Positions 12,101 to 23,961 of a stretch of DNA of 64,000 nt are shown piece after piece (the stretch's first letter is position 1; every line of letters begins with the position of its first letter). Both the position numbers and the translations under genes were made by a program. The notes beneath the pieces are model-generated. The model made no database searches. It was not told the origin of the DNA and saw only the letters and a program-made list of their open reading frames with translations. This DNA is from Cephalotus follicularis (Eukaryota > Streptophyta > Magnoliopsida > Oxalidales > Cephalotaceae), in NCBI GenBank assembly GCA_001972305.1, contig BDDD01000351.1, positions 94,157 through 158,156 of the forward strand. Reading direction: 5' to 3'.

Positions 12101-12799
12101 CACAGAACGACCTGGTCTACACGTCTCCGACCGTAACTCGCCGAGAATCGGCGGCTGCCGCCGCGCCAGAGCTTCGGCCGAGACGTCATTGCCCCGGTCT
12201 CACCACCACTGGCCTCCACAAGGTCCGGTCTACTTATTGGTGGCCGAGACTCGCCGGGAATCGGCGTAAAACACGACGTCCCAAGGCGACAGTGAGTCAA
12301 AACGTCGGGTTGACTCAAACGGCAAAAATCCGGCCGATTTCGGCCGACTAACGCCTCAACTGCCATCAAGATAGGAAGAGGTGGCCTTCTAGGCCATGAC
12401 CGGCCCAACCCGCGCTCAAAACGGCGGCGGAGGAGAGCCGGCAGTGTCAGCAGAGAGGAAGATAAGGAAGGAGAGAGAAGAAGAAAGGAGGGAGAAGGAA
12501 AATACCTGGCAGTGGTCACGTCATCCGCCGTCTTCCCCGGCCTCCGGCGCCTCACCCGACGTTTCTCTCCCGGCGTCTCTCCCTCTCTCTCGCGCTATCT
12601 CTCTCTTCGTCTCTGTTCTTCACACGGGTGCTGAGCGCCCGTGTCCTGTTTCATTTTATTTAAGGCCCCTTCTAGCGCCTTCTGCCGATTCCCCCTTTTT
12701 TTTTTACATATAATATTAATAATACTAATATTCTACTCGCGTGTTTTGCACGCTCACGTGTTTTGAAAATTAGCCTCGTAAATGTGACGGGGCGTCACA
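9181..12799 (-). mobile_element. S1: 3.6 kb solo LTR of a chromovirus-like Gypsy element
   Basis: On the minus strand it starts TGTGACGCCCCGTC and ends GGGTGTGACA. It is flanked by a perfect 5 bp duplication TTAGG (9176-9180 and 12800-12804). No gag, pol, PBS or PPT is present, so it is a solo LTR. Its left part parallels the LTRs at 54977 and 63170 (phrases such as ACTCCCGAAG with GAGGAATCAACAG), and its right part carries GC-rich and CT-rich blocks near 12100-12660 before the U3 end. Open frames in 12100-12713 are composition effects. Confidence 0.9.
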
Positions 12800-12804
12800 T
12801 TAGG

Positions 12805-13650
12805 AATCTCCCAGACTTTACTCCCTCCTATTGGTGTGATTCGTTGGACACCCAGCGCCTCAATCAGAGAGCAATTATATCTGAGGCAAAGAAAACAGAC
12901 CTTGCAAAACTGTTAGCGTTGGAGCCAGAGGAGGTGAACTCTACCATAACCGAGGACCGTCTGCGTGGCATTGGGCTGAGTATGTCCTCGGGACGCAGAG
13001 ACGCCTTGGATGATGATGAGGAGGAGATCCCAGTGGGGATTGAGAGAGAAGGAGTTCAAGAGAGCAGAGAAGAACCTGGAGCTGCGCCTGTTGACGAGGG
13101 GGAAAGCTGTATTAAGCCTTCCTCTCCTCCTCTACTTCTAACTCCTTCCTTTTGTTCACTGACTTTTTTTTTAATTCATGCTTTTAACTCAAATTTCATT
13201 GTTCTCTGCAGTAATGGCTTCTCGGCACCCTCTCGCAGACGTCTTAAGGGCCAACAGAGAAAAAGAACAGGGCACTGCCGAGGAGGCAAGGCGAAGAGCC
13301 TTAAGGGAAGTTGCCAAGGCGGCAAAGAAGAGAGCAGAGAAGGAGGATGTGGCTACTGTAGCTACCGAGATAAGGTCTGCCCGTGGCAAGCGAGTTGTGG
13401 AGGACCTGCCCCTTGCTCCATCCAAAAAACAAAAGAAGGGAAGAGTTGGAGAAGGCTCTTCTCGGGAGCAAACTGATGTTCTTCCCGTGGTGAGTTCTCG
13501 ATTCCCCGTTCGTCTTGGTAAGCCTCGGGACGTCGACCAGTTTGAGGAAGAGCTCGAGGCACTGGGAGACTCTGGTGTGGATTAGAATACTCCATGGGAG
13601 ATTTTTGAGCTTCGCTGGTTGTGCTTCCTTCCCGCTGAGCTAAATGCAAG
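12805..13650 (+). pseudogene. O accessory gene, exons 1b and 2
   Basis: The frame resumes exactly where S1 interrupted it (NLPDFTPSYW) and continues through an acidic segment (DDDEEEIP) to 13108. A 103 bp intron, 13109-13211, has GT at its start and TTCTCTGCAG at its end. Joining in frame gives ESLMASRHPLADVL, followed by a Lys/Arg/Glu-rich segment with the NLS-like KKQKKGR. One in-frame TAG occurs at about 13583, after which the frame reads on (WEIFELRWLCFLPAEL) to the SIRE-a insertion at 13656. The retained intron structure shows this gene was spliced in its own sense, antisense to the retroelement. Confidence 0.75.
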
Positions 13651-13655
13651 AAAGG

Positions 13656-14880
13656 TGTTGACATTTATGTCTCAATCCGAATTTTGATGATAACATATTT
13701 GCATCTGACATTGTTTTTTTTTTTTTTGTGTAAGAAAATTTGACATTGCAAAACAAAACAAAGAAGCCTTATTCATTGTAAAATTAGGGCAAAGCATCAA
13801 CGGTCATAGTGCAACTGTCAGCGCTTAGGTAAATCGATGAGGAGATATGCAAAGCGTCAACAGTTGAGCGTTCAAGACTGAAGTGAAAATGGGCAAACCG
13901 TCAACGGTTAAAATGTAACCGTCAGCGGTTTAGTACAGAGCAAGTTGAGCACTCGAAGTCAAAATTAAAATGTTCAAAGTGTCGACGGTCACAAGGAAAC
14001 CGTCAGCGCTTAAAGACCAAGACGCCAACGCTTAAGGGAAGCATGTCAGCGGTTTAGTACAGAGATGAATAAAATAATTTGATGGACTTGAAGCAGCGAC
14101 GCTTTGAAGAAACAGTCAGCGCTTTAAGCCAAACCGACGACATCAAATTCAAAGCATCAGCGGTTAAGCAAGCAAATTCAAATTTAACGCACAACGGTCA
14201 AATCTAAGCGTTGACGCTTAGATTGAATCCATCGACGCTTTGTGCGCGGAAAAGCAATAGTGGACAACTTTTCAACGCCATTTTTAATGCAACATTTCCC
14301 AATACAACTCCAATCACTCTATGACCTCTACAACGGCTATAAACTGAAGAAATCCATAAATAGGAGGAAGAAACAACATCAAACTACAACAAGAACAAGA
14401 AATACAACGACCAATCACAAAGAAAATCTGCGCTACTCATATCAAAGCTTCTTTCGAGATTTTTATTGTTATCTTGTGAGCAAATTCTAAGTTGTTGTAA
14501 GTGAGAAAATTAAGTCAAAATCCAACCTTAGAGAGGTTACACAAAACACCAAACACTCTTTGTTTACTTTGATCATAAAGGGGAGTGAACCCTTAAGTGA
14601 GAAGTGTTTGTAATTGAGTTCAACTACAAGATATTGTAAAAGTGCACCGAATAGTACCTGAAAATATATTCAGAGACTAGGGGAAACTCAAGGAGGTCGT
14701 TGGAAAAAGTGGACATAGGCAAGATTTTGGCAGAACCACTATAAATCCGTGTTTGCACTCTCTTACTCTTTCTTTACTTATATTTTTATTGATAGTCTTT
14801 TGATTGTTTATATTAATTTTATGGCTTAATCCAAAAAAGTTCATACACACTACAATTCACCCCCCTCTTGTTGTATTTCA
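13656..14880 (+). repeat. SIRE-a 5' LTR
   Basis: It starts TGTTGACATTT and ends TTGTATTTCA directly before the PBS. About 13795-14245 holds an irregular array of roughly 15 copies of a 12-15 bp imperfect palindrome of the type AAGCGTCRRCGSTTA. A TATA-like ATAAATAGG near 14356 follows the array, and a GACATAGGCA-type U5 phrase lies near 14712. Confidence 0.93.
14354..14363 (+). promoter_or_regulatory. TATA-like box of SIRE-a 5' LTR
   Basis: CCATAAATAG lies just downstream of the motif array. The 3' LTR has the same box near 24653. It is placed like the TATAAAAGG box of the SIRE-c LTR. Confidence 0.5.
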
Positions 14881-14882
14881 AT

Positions 14883-14894
14883 TGGTATCAGAGC
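14883..14894 (+). other. Primer binding site, initiator tRNA-Met type
   Basis: TGGTATCAGAGC two bases after the LTR end is the standard plant Copia primer site complementary to the 3' end of initiator tRNA-Met. It is not a tRNA gene. Confidence 0.9.
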
Positions 14895-14936
14895 GGTAGA
14901 CTTATAATTCTTAATTGTTAGTCTTAAAGATCCGCT

Positions 14937-16500
14937 ATGGAAATGAACTTGAACTCCGGAGAGAGCCAAAATATCTCCAAGCCACCATTTTTTTTATGGC
15001 AATAACTATAGCCATTGGAAGGCTAAGATGATCATCTTCATTCAATCTTTAGATTATAATTTGTGGGACCTCATTGTTGACGGTCCAAACTTGCCTACTA
15101 TAAGAAATGAAAACGATGAGATCATTTCAAAATCTAGAAGTAGTTATAATGATTAAGATAGGATGAGAGTTCAAATGAACGCTAAAGCAAAACACATTAT
15201 AATTTGTGCTATCAATTCTAGTGATTTCAATAGAGTTTCATCTTGCATTTTGGCTAAGGAAATATGGGATAGACTTGTGGTTACCTATGAAGGTACCAAT
15301 CAAGTCAAAGAAGCGAAAATTAGTATGCTAGTTCATGACTATGAAATGTTTATCATGAACGAAAATGAAGACATTAAATCCATGTTCACTAGATTTACTA
15401 ATATTATAAATGCCTTGCAAGCTTTGGATAAAGTCTATTCTAACAGTGAAATAGTGAGGAAGATTCTCAGGTGTCTACCAAGGGCATGGATGCCCAAAGT
15501 GACTGCGATTGAAGAAGCAAAATATCTCAACACCCTTCCTTTGGAGGATCTCCTAGGGTCTCTAATGACCCATGAGCTATCTATGTTGAAGAAGGATGGT
15601 GATGAAGAGAAAGAGAAAAGGAAGAAAAAGGTTGTAGCCTTGAAGTCATCTACAATTGAAGAATGCGAAGATGATAGTGATGAAGAGCTTGCTCTAATCA
15701 CGAGAAAGTTCAAGAGGTTCCCCTCAAGCAAGAAAAAATTTGGAGGCAAACCAATCAAGAAAAATCATCAAAAGGGAGAGACAAGTAAGCATGAGGAAAT
15801 CATTTACTTCGAATGCAACAAACTCTGGCACTACAAAAGTGATTGTCCGAGACTTAAAAAGAAGGAGCATTTGAAGAAAAAGAAAGCAATGCTTGCTACT
15901 TTGGATGATAGTGATGAGTCAAGCTCCGATGAAGAATCACATGAAGAAGTTACTCAATTGGCGTTGATGGCCATTGAGGAAGAAGAAGAAGACAATGTTG
16001 AGGTAAGCTACGATGAACTTGTGATTATAGTGAAAAAATATAGTTCTATTATTGCTTCCTTAAAGAAAAAGGTTAAAAGTTTAACAAATGAAAATAATCA
16101 ATTAAAAACGATTAATTTGACTAATGAAGATAATTCTAAAGTCATTGAAATAGATTTTTTAGAAAAATAAAATAAAAATCTTAAAATTGAGATAGATGCT
16201 TTAAAGATGCGTTTTTGATAAAGCTGACTTAGGATATGAGGAAATGAACAATGTTAAGCTTTATCAAAACTTCTTTAAAAGAAGGAAAATATCGAAAAAG
16301 ATAAAATTGAAAAAGTTTCTGTTAAGAAGAAAAATGTAAATATTGCTTGTAACTATTGTGGTAAACATGGACATGTATCATCATCTTATTTTTATAAGAG
16401 AAATGTCATGTATAATTCAAAATTTGTTAGAATCAAGAAAGTATGTGTTCCAAAAGGAATTATTGTAACTAACCCCAAAGGACCCAAATTTTGTTAAGTA
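14937..16500 (+). pseudogene. SIRE-a gag (capsid/nucleocapsid), broken
   Basis: A start at ATG 14937 (MEMNLNSGES) runs into a frameshift near 14990. Then comes the Copia gag core (HWKAKMIIFIQSLDYNLW; VTYEGTNQVKEAKISMLVHDYEMF), open from 15163 to 16170 after an in-frame TAA at about 15153. A zinc knuckle at about 15810 has lost its first Cys (YFECNKLWHYKSDC). A second knuckle near 16350 (CNYCGKHGHVSSSYF) has lost its last Cys. Acidic runs and a coiled-coil-like segment (KKKVKSLTNENNQLK) fit the long gag of SIRE-type elements. Gag packages the element RNA. Confidence 0.88.
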
Positions 16501-16556
16501 CCTCAAGCAAAATTTTGATATTGTTTTTATAGATATGCTTTAAGGCATCATCCAAA

Positions 16557-17990
16557 AAGACACAATGGTACTTGGATAGTGGATGCTCTAAGCATATAAC
16601 CGGCGACAAGAGCTTATTTGTCAATTTCGAATCAAAGCAAGGAGGAGACGTCACCTTTGGAGACAATGCAAAAAGAAAAATCATGGGATGCAGCTCCAAA
16701 GGTAATTATCAAACTCCTATTTCCAATGTCTTATATGTTGATGGACTCAAACACAATCTATTGAGCATAAGTCAATTATGTGACAAGAATTGTAGAGTCA
16801 CTTTTGATTTTTTTTTTTGCAAAGTAATAGATATAAAAAATAACCTAACTAAGTTTATTGGATATAGACATGACAATGTATATGTTGTAGATATAAATGA
16901 CTTACAAAATCAAAATCTTAAATGTCTAGTATCCATAAATGATGATAGTTGGTTATGGAATAGGAGACTTGATCATGTTGGTATGACAACCATTTCCAAT
17001 ATTTTAAAATATGATCTAGTTAAAGGGCTTCCTAAAATTAATTTTGAAAAAGATAAAATTTGTGAAACTTATCAACATGGGCAGCAAATTGGAACATCTT
17101 TTAAAAGTAAAAACATTGTCTCTACAACTAGGTCATTACAACTATTACATATTGATTTATTTGGACCTATAGATGTGAGAAGTCTAGGTGGTAAATCATA
17201 TGTTATTGTTATAGTTGATGACTATTCAAGATAAACATGGACTATTTTTCTTGTCCATAAAAATGAAATTTTTAAAGAATTTTCAAGTTTTTGTAAGATT
17301 GTTCAAAAAGAAAAATACACTTCTATTTTAATTATTAGAAGTGATCATGGTAACGAATTTGAAAACCATCTTTTCGAAAACTTTTGTAATGAAAATGGTT
17401 TTATTCATGAGTTTTTCACTCCTAAAACACCTCAACAAAATGGGGGTTTTTGAAAGAAAAAATAAAACTCTATAAGAAATGTGTAGAACCATTTTAAATG
17501 AAAACCATTTACCAAAATATTTTTGGGCCGATGCCATAAATATTTCGTGTTATGTCTTAAATTGAATATCGATAAGGCCAATTCTCAAAAAAACTCCATA
17601 TGAATTATGGAGGGGAAGAAAGCCTAACATTAGTTACTTCCATACATTTGGATGTAAGTGCTTCATTCATAACAACGGAAAGGATCATCTTGGTAAGTTT
17701 GACTCCAAAGTCGACGAATGTATCTTTCTTAGCTATTCTAATACTAGTAGAGCTTATAGATGTTTTAATAAGAGAACACTTCTTGTTGAAGAATCTATGC
17801 ATGTTGTTTTTGACGAATCTAACCCCATGCTTCCAAAATAAGTATTTGAATGTTGATGATGAAGAATTTGTTGAAAAGAGCATTGAAGATTTAAGCTTAG
17901 AAGAAAGAAAAATTGAAAAGAAAGATGAGGAATCAACATAAGAAGTAACTCCTCAAGAAACCTACCAAGAAGCTCTTCATGACAACCTAG
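16557..17990 (+). pseudogene. SIRE-a protease and integrase, broken
   Basis: The aspartic protease motif is YLDSGCSKHITG near 16567. The frame then passes through the GAG-pre-integrase zinc region (WLWNRRLDHVGM ... CETYQHG), where one zinc Cys is Tyr and a His is Asn. The integrase core follows with LHIDLFGP and a stop at 17232, then SDHGNEFEN and, after a frameshift at about 17450, QQNG and the C-terminal region (YFWADAINISCYVLN, FHTFGCKCF). The DDE acids are partly preserved but the gene cannot make a full product. Confidence 0.87.
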
Positions 17991-18006
17991 AAGGTAGTAA
18001 GGGGAC

Positions 18007-19111
18007 ATCCTCACGAATCAATTATAGGTAATCCTAGACAAGGTATTATTACTAAGTCTAGTGTTAATCATAACTATATTGCTTTTCTTTCTCAAATAGA
18101 GCCTAAGAATATAAAAGAAGCTGAAAAAGATGAAAATTGGATCAATGCCATGCAAGAGGAATTGAACCAATTTGAAAGAAGTAAAGTTTGGAACCTAGTA
18201 CCAATGCCTAATAATCATCATATTATTGGTACTAAATTGGTATATCGTAATAAAATGGATGATCAAGGAATAGCGATTAGAAACAAAGCTAGGTTAGTAG
18301 CTAAGGGATATTCTCAAGAATAGAGAATTGATTTTGATGAGTCGTATGCTCCCGTAGCTAGATTAGAGTCCATTCATATTTTGCTTGCATATACATCATA
18401 TAAAGATTTTACACTTTTTCAAATGGATGTAAAAAGTGCGTTTTTAAATGGTTTAATAAAGGAGGAAGTGTATGTAAAAACAACATCCCGGTTTTGAAGA
18501 TCCACATTTTCCAAACCATGTTTTTAAACTTTCAAAAGCATTATATGGTTTAAAACAAGCTCCTAGAGCTTGGTATGAAAAACTTAGTGGTTAAAAATGA
18601 TTTTAAAAGAGGTTCAATATATATAACTCTTTTTACTAAATCTATTAATGAAGATATTTTAATTGTGCAAATATATGTTGATGATATAATATTTGGATAT
18701 ACTAATAAGAGCTTGTGCAACAAGTTTGCTCAAATTATGCAAGATGAGTTCGAAATGAGCATGATGGGAGAAATCAATTTCTTCCTTGGACTACAAGTAA
18801 AACAACTCAAAGACGACATCTTCATCAACCAATCCAAATACGCAAAGATCTACTCAAAAGATTTGGAATGGAGAATGCAAAAAAGAACAAAACTCCAATG
18901 AGCAAAACTACAAGGTTAGACAAAGATGAGCAAGGTAAACTCGTTAACCAAAAACTCTATAGGAGTATGATTGGGTCTTTTCTTTATCTAACTGCTAGTA
19001 GATCAAATATTCTGTTCAGTGTATGTTTGTGTGCTCGTTTTCAAGCATGTCCAAATGAATCACACTTACATGCTGTGAAACGAATTTTTAAATATTTAGC
19101 ATATACACCTA
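18007..19111 (+). pseudogene. SIRE-a reverse transcriptase, broken
   Basis: Copia RT blocks appear in order: [63 protein letters not shown], the catalytic YVDDIIFG near 18677, FFLGLQV and RSMIGSFLYLTASR. Stops occur near 18322 and 18500, and a frameshift near 18860. The gene is cut after AYTPTL at 19116 by the S2 insertion and resumes at 21400. Confidence 0.9.
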
Positions 19112-19116
19112 CCTTA

Positions 19117-21394
19117 TGTAACGCCTGGGATTTTCGTTAAAGTGTAATATTGTATTCCCGATGTAATTTACGCGTGAATTAATGAGAACCATGTTTTTTC
19201 CCTCTTTTGTGTGTTGAAAGGTTGCAAGAAAGTGTGTGTTGGTGTGTTTTGGTACAGGGGGCAGCCGACTGCCACAGGGAGGCAGCCGACTGGACCCCTT
19301 GTTGAGGGACAACAACCAGCTGCTGTGAGGAAGCAGCCGGCTGGTGTGGGTGATGGCAGAAACAGCCGACTGCCAAGTCGAGGCAGTCGACTGCCATGCG
19401 CCAGACAGCCCACGTGCTGTCAGCTTGAAGTGACAAAAGGGGAGTGTTTTGGTTTATTTGGGCAGATGGCAGAGGAGGGGCCGGGTTCCTCTCATAAACA
19501 CACAGCTTTCCTCTCCTCAATATCCATCCTTCTCTGAGATTTCAAGTGAGTTTGAGAGTGAAAGTGCGTGTGCGTTGAGGACATACAGAGTTTGTGTTGA
19601 AACCAAAAGCTTGGAGGCTTGACAGTGGAAGATCGGACCTGTTGGAGGTTGCTGAACGTGTTAGGGAGTGTAAGAGCCTCGGATTTGGACTTAAAGAGGT
19701 GGATTGCAGCTCCTAACTTGGAGTTCTAAGGTAGGGGGAAAGTCGTTTTCGTACGTAATTTCAACTGTTAATGTTTCTTCAAAATGAAACGCATGTTTAT
19801 GTTATATTGCGAGCCTAGAATGTGTTGTTGCATAAATGTGATGTTTTGGGTTATGTTGGGTGTGTGTTGTGGCTGGTTTTAGCCGCTGGTTTTTACATCT
19901 GCTGCAGAATCCAGCCGACTGCCCCCGTTGGGCAGTCGACTGCTCAATGGGTCCAGCCGACTGTTCTTGAGAGGCCAGTCAACTGCCCATGTGTGTGTCT
20001 TCGAGAAGTGTCTGCAGAGGTTGTGTAGTCGATTGCTATAGGTCAGCAGCCGACTGTTGGGTGTGGACAGCCGACTGTCCTGAGACACAGCCGACTGTCT
20101 AGTGATACAACCGACTGTCCAGTATGTGTAGTCGACTGCCTGGGTTGGGCAGCAGACTATTGTGAGGGGAACAGCCGACTGTTAGGGCCTGTTTTGCCCT
20201 GTGAACATGTGATGCATCGTATATTGTGATGAACTGCTTTGTAAAGCTTTATGAACTGTTTTGAGCATTGTGATTATTGAGTTCGAACTGTTATATCATC
20301 TTTCTGGAAGTGCATTGTAGTTAATGAAAATCATTACTTTACACGAAAATGTATGTTTTTAGAAAATATATATTTTTGAACCGTGAAAATGACTTCCAAA
20401 AACACCGTGAACCGAGTTTTGTGATATTGAGAACCGAGAACCGTGACATCGTGAAAATGAGTTTGTTTTCAAGTATTTTGTTTTATAAATTACTTGGAAA
20501 ATTGTTTTGAGCATCGAGATGACTGTGATTGTGATTGAGTTGACTGTGGTTTGCTGATTGTGATTTTGATTGTGACCGTACTAGTTACGTGGTGGAGATG
20601 CCAGCGATGACTAGTGGTCGGGTTGACTCAGGGGCCAGGAGTTGGCTGGGTGACTCATTGTACCGTGACTTGCTTCGTGCCGTCCGGAGTCGGGGCCGAT
20701 GTCAGGAGTACGACGTCGGGGCCAGGAGTTGGCGACGCTCTTCGTACCTACCATGAACCGTGAACCGAGTATTGTGTAGTCCTTTGGACTTGTTTGAGAC
20801 CGTGAATTGTGACATTGTGACATTGTGACATCGTGGTTGGCATATATACATATACATATACACACACACACATATATTATATATATATATATATATGTAC
20901 GCATCGAGATATAGTATGTACTGCATCATGTTGCATTCATGCTTGGGTTTTGTTGATCTTATGTTGCTTTTATGACTTTGACCGAGTGAGGACAAAGGCT
21001 AACCCCCTACTGTTACAGATTGAAGCAGCGTTTTGGATATCGCTGATCAAGGCTATGTCGGGATGTGATGTGACCGAGTTTATTTTGCTTTAATGTTTTG
21101 TAAAACAGTGTACTTAAAAACATGATGTACTTTGGATTAATGTACTAATGTTTTACTGTTGTTGATCGACTTTTGGATCATGCTTCGTTTGCGGGCTTTT
21201 TATCTATGTTATGCTATGGATGTTGTAGGAAGCATGTGGTATGGGACGCATGGTTCCGTTTGCTTTCAGCTTATATAAATGCTTCCGCAAGTTTGATGTC
21301 TGTTTAAAAGTTTTAAATTTTATCGTTCTCTGTATGAGCTGGATATTTGTTAAATTGCCATGTTGTATGTTGTTAATGCAAGCGGGGTGTGACA
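19117..21394 (+). mobile_element. S2: solo LTR of Tekay-family Gypsy inside SIRE-a
   Basis: It starts TGTAACGCCTGGG and ends GGGGTGTGACA, with a perfect CCTTA duplication (19112-19116 and 21395-21399). It is a diverged relative of the Tekay LTR (25641-28199) in opposite orientation, sharing for example GAGTGAGGACAAAGGCTAAC near 20985. Two clusters of CAGCCGACTG-type motifs lie at about 19260-19410 and 19910-20185. A CA/TA microsatellite is at about 20842-20896. No coding region belongs to it; repeated peptides in its frames come from the motif array. Confidence 0.92.
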
Positions 21395-21399
21395 CCTTA

Positions 21400-21900
21400 G
21401 GACTATGGTATCCTAGAAACTCCTCTTTTGACTTGCATACATATTCAGATACTGATTTTGGAGGTTATAAGGTAGATAGAAAAAGTACTAGTGGCACTTG
21501 CTAATTCTTAGGAAATATGCTCATTTCTTGGTTTAGCAAGAAACAAAATTTGGTGGCACTTTCAACTACCAAAGATAAGTATATTGCAGCAGGAAGTTGT
21601 TGCGCACAAGTCTTATGGATGAAACAACAACTCTTAGATTATGGCTTCAAAATTGAAAATGTGCCTATAAGATGTGATAACACTAACGCAATATGCTTAG
21701 GTAAAAATCTCGTGCGTCACTCTAGAACCAAGCATATAGATATAATATATCATTTTATAAAAAATCACATAGAAAAAGGAGATGTCAAACTAATCTTCGT
21801 GCCTACTCAAGACCAAATTGCGAACATCTTCACTAAACCCCTTGATGAGCAAACCTTTTTTAAATTTAGAATGGAATTGGGTTTATGTGATATTGAATGA
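21400..21900 (+). pseudogene. SIRE-a RNase H, end of pol
   Basis: This continues RT after S2: SDTDFGGYKVDRKSTSGTC, a TAA stop near 21503, then ISWFSKKQNLVALSTT, IRCDNTNAICL and FTKPLDEQTF. The usual acidic STTEAEY block reads STTKDKY, so a catalytic Glu is lost. The frame ends with a TGA at 21898-21900. Confidence 0.9.
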
Positions 21901-22009
21901 TTGATATGTTTATATGATTATGTATTGTTGCTTGATGTCTTCATATGATTGTTCACCAATCACTTCATTCATAAAATCGTTTAATTTTTAAATCGGCAGA
22001 AAACAGACA

Positions 22010-22130
22010 AAAGCGACGACGCTTATATTACAAGCGTCAGCGGTTAGCTCTGCGATTTTAGAGTTTAGTTCTTTGATAAGCGACACCGCTTTACTAAAAG
22101 CGTCGACGCTTATGACGCATTTTATAAAAG
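22010..22130 (+). promoter_or_regulatory. Internal motif cluster and TATA box before the accessory ORF
   Basis: Four to five copies of the SIRE-a LTR motif (GCGACGACGCTT, AAGCGTCAGCGGTTA, AAGCGTCGACGCTTA and variants) lie between the end of pol and TTTATAAAAG at 22121-22130, about 150 bp before the accessory ORF start. The layout mirrors the LTR promoter, so an internal promoter is inferred. Confidence 0.5.
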
Positions 22131-22278
22131 AAAGCATCGTCGTTGGTCATTTTCTATGAAACCCTAACTATTTAAAACGTTTCTCTGGCGATTTTGAGGC
22201 GAAACCAAGTCGAAAAACCACTACTAAACTTCTCATAAACACCATCTCCTATCATCTCTTCATAAAACCTGCTAAAAA

Positions 22279-23337
22279 ATGCCTAGAACAAAGAGTGTTG
22301 AGGTAGGAGAAGGCTCAAGAAAGAGAAAAAGCATTGGAAGAAAAAGAAGGGCTAGAGATGCTGGATATCAAACTCTACAAGAAGAAATATCTCAAGGAAT
22401 AAGGTATCCCCAAGCCTATTTTGAAAGAAAAATCTTAGTAGGAAAAACTCTAGACTTCGATTTCTGCATAGATGAAGGTTTTCCTATTGTAGATTGGCTA
22501 AATGCTCAATAATTAGGACCACTGTTTACAATTAATCTTCCTCATTATCCAGATTTAATGAAGGAATTCTATGCCTATATTCTTATGTGTATCGATTACG
22601 AATTGTTCACTAGGGTGAAAAATAGATATATTGAGATAGATTTTTCCACTCTAGCCTCTATTTTGACAATTCTGTTTGATGGCATTAGAGCTTGGTGCCA
22701 AAGATATTGGGTTGTAGACTGTGTTTTTAATAAGGAAGAATGTGTGCATTTGCTTTTTGGAGAAAATGCACAAGTTTTACAAAAAATGTATTCTAGGAAT
22801 CTTAGGCTTGATCATCGATTCTTGCATCGTGCAATTGCAACCCATATTTTGCCAAAAGCCGGTGATTTTGACGAATTGACCCATATGGAGGCATTTACTA
22901 TGTTCCATATCATTACTGGTAGAAGAATATTTGTGCCACGCCCAATTTCGAACCATATGAAGGCAATGCAATCGAGAGAGAATGCAAGGTTACCCTATAG
23001 CAACATCATAACTAAGATCCTTATGCATTTTGATGTGGACTTAGATGGAGAAGTGCATCATGCACTTCAAGACTCTGACAAGCAAGGAAAAGGAACCTTA
23101 GGGAGAATGGGGTTCAACAAACATAAACGGCTTAGGACATGGGTTCCCAAAGATGAAGATTCGAACAGAATAAATGGAGAAGAAGAAGAGGGAGGAGAAG
23201 AAGAGATGGCTCTGCAAGCTGACCCCGCTCCTAGTTTTAATCTTCCTAATAGTCAGTTTGATGAAATTATGCGAGCTATTAGAGGTTTAGAAATGAGTAT
23301 TCAAAGGGTAGAAAGAACCGGTCAAAAGATAGAGTGA
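22279..23337 (+). pseudogene. SIRE-a 3' accessory ORF (putative plant transposon protein domain plus coiled coil)
   Basis: One frame of 352 codons with a single TAA at 22510-22512. The N-terminus is strongly basic (SRKRKSIGRKRRARD), suggesting a nuclear localisation signal. The middle holds a globular domain (MKEFYAYILMCID, RNLRLDHRFLHRAIATHILP) like the 'putative plant transposon protein' domain. An acidic run (GEEEEGGEEE) follows, then a short amphipathic helix at the end (FDEIMRAIRGLEMSIQRVER). It sits where the env-like ORF lies in SIRE elements, but I see no signal peptide or membrane segment. Its function is unknown. Related copies are at 30564-31676 and 34386-35438. Confidence 0.75.
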
Positions 23338-23961
23338 AGGCAAAAAAGGCTAGAAAGAAAGCTTGTTGAGAGAGGAGTGGTTGGAAACGAAGACATTTCA
23401 CCTCTGTCAAGCCAAGAAGATCAAGCAAATCAAAGAGAAGAACAAGAAGACACAGATGTCATGGGCGATAATGATGAGGACGATCATAGGGATGATTGAG
23501 TTTCAGCTTTTCATATCATCATTCATTTTGCATCTTGTTATGTTTTGTTCCTCGAAAACTTTGAACTTACTATGGTTTGTATTTTGAAAACATTGGATGG
23601 TTTGTTTGGATGATGTATGGAAACATTGGATGTGTACTTTGAAAACTTTGATGATGTGTATGATAACTTATTTAATGCTTTGTTCTTACGATATTGGTAT
23701 GGATGTTTTGTATTATTTGATAACATTCCTCTTATCTTTTTGATGTTATGCAAAAAAGGGGGAGAATGTACTAAGTTGAAAAAATGTACAAGTTGAAATG
23801 AAAAAGGTAACCATTGTCATACTAAGGGGGAGTATGTATCTCTTCGACTTCAACTTGTGTTCATTCAAATTCTTTGCGTCAATATTATATCAAAAATTAA
23901 ATTTTGCAACTTATGCCCATACTGCAGCAAATTTTTGTCATCATCAAAAAGGGGGAGATTA
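23338..23961 (+). other. SIRE-a 3' untranslated region with polypurine tract
   Basis: Non-coding stretch between the accessory ORF and the 3' LTR. It contains AAGGGGGAG words near 23755 and 23823. It ends with the polypurine tract AAAAAGGGGGAGAT at 23948-23961, the primer for plus-strand synthesis. Confidence 0.8.

Noticed and set aside
12100..12713. Open frames on both strands in the GC-rich part of S1
   Set aside because: Overlapping frames on opposite strands in a GC-rich and CT-rich LTR segment; no domain recognised.
13795..14245. CRISPR-like appearance of the motif arrays (also 228-860, 29347-29850, 36205-36845)
   Set aside because: Units are short, degenerate, of both palindromic halves and irregularly spaced, lie inside plant LTRs and have no cas genes nearby.
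14883..14894. tRNA-Met-like sequence, also at 44122-44132 and 63155-63166
   Set aside because: These are primer binding sites of 11-12 bases complementary to tRNA 3' ends, not tRNA genes.
19168..20088. Open frames with repeated peptides such as SRLP and PTA in S2, and similar ones at 26866-27117, 29323-29758 and 39464-39840
   Set aside because: They are produced by the CAGTCGGCTG motif array read in different frames and exist on both strands; no start context or codon pattern supports a protein.
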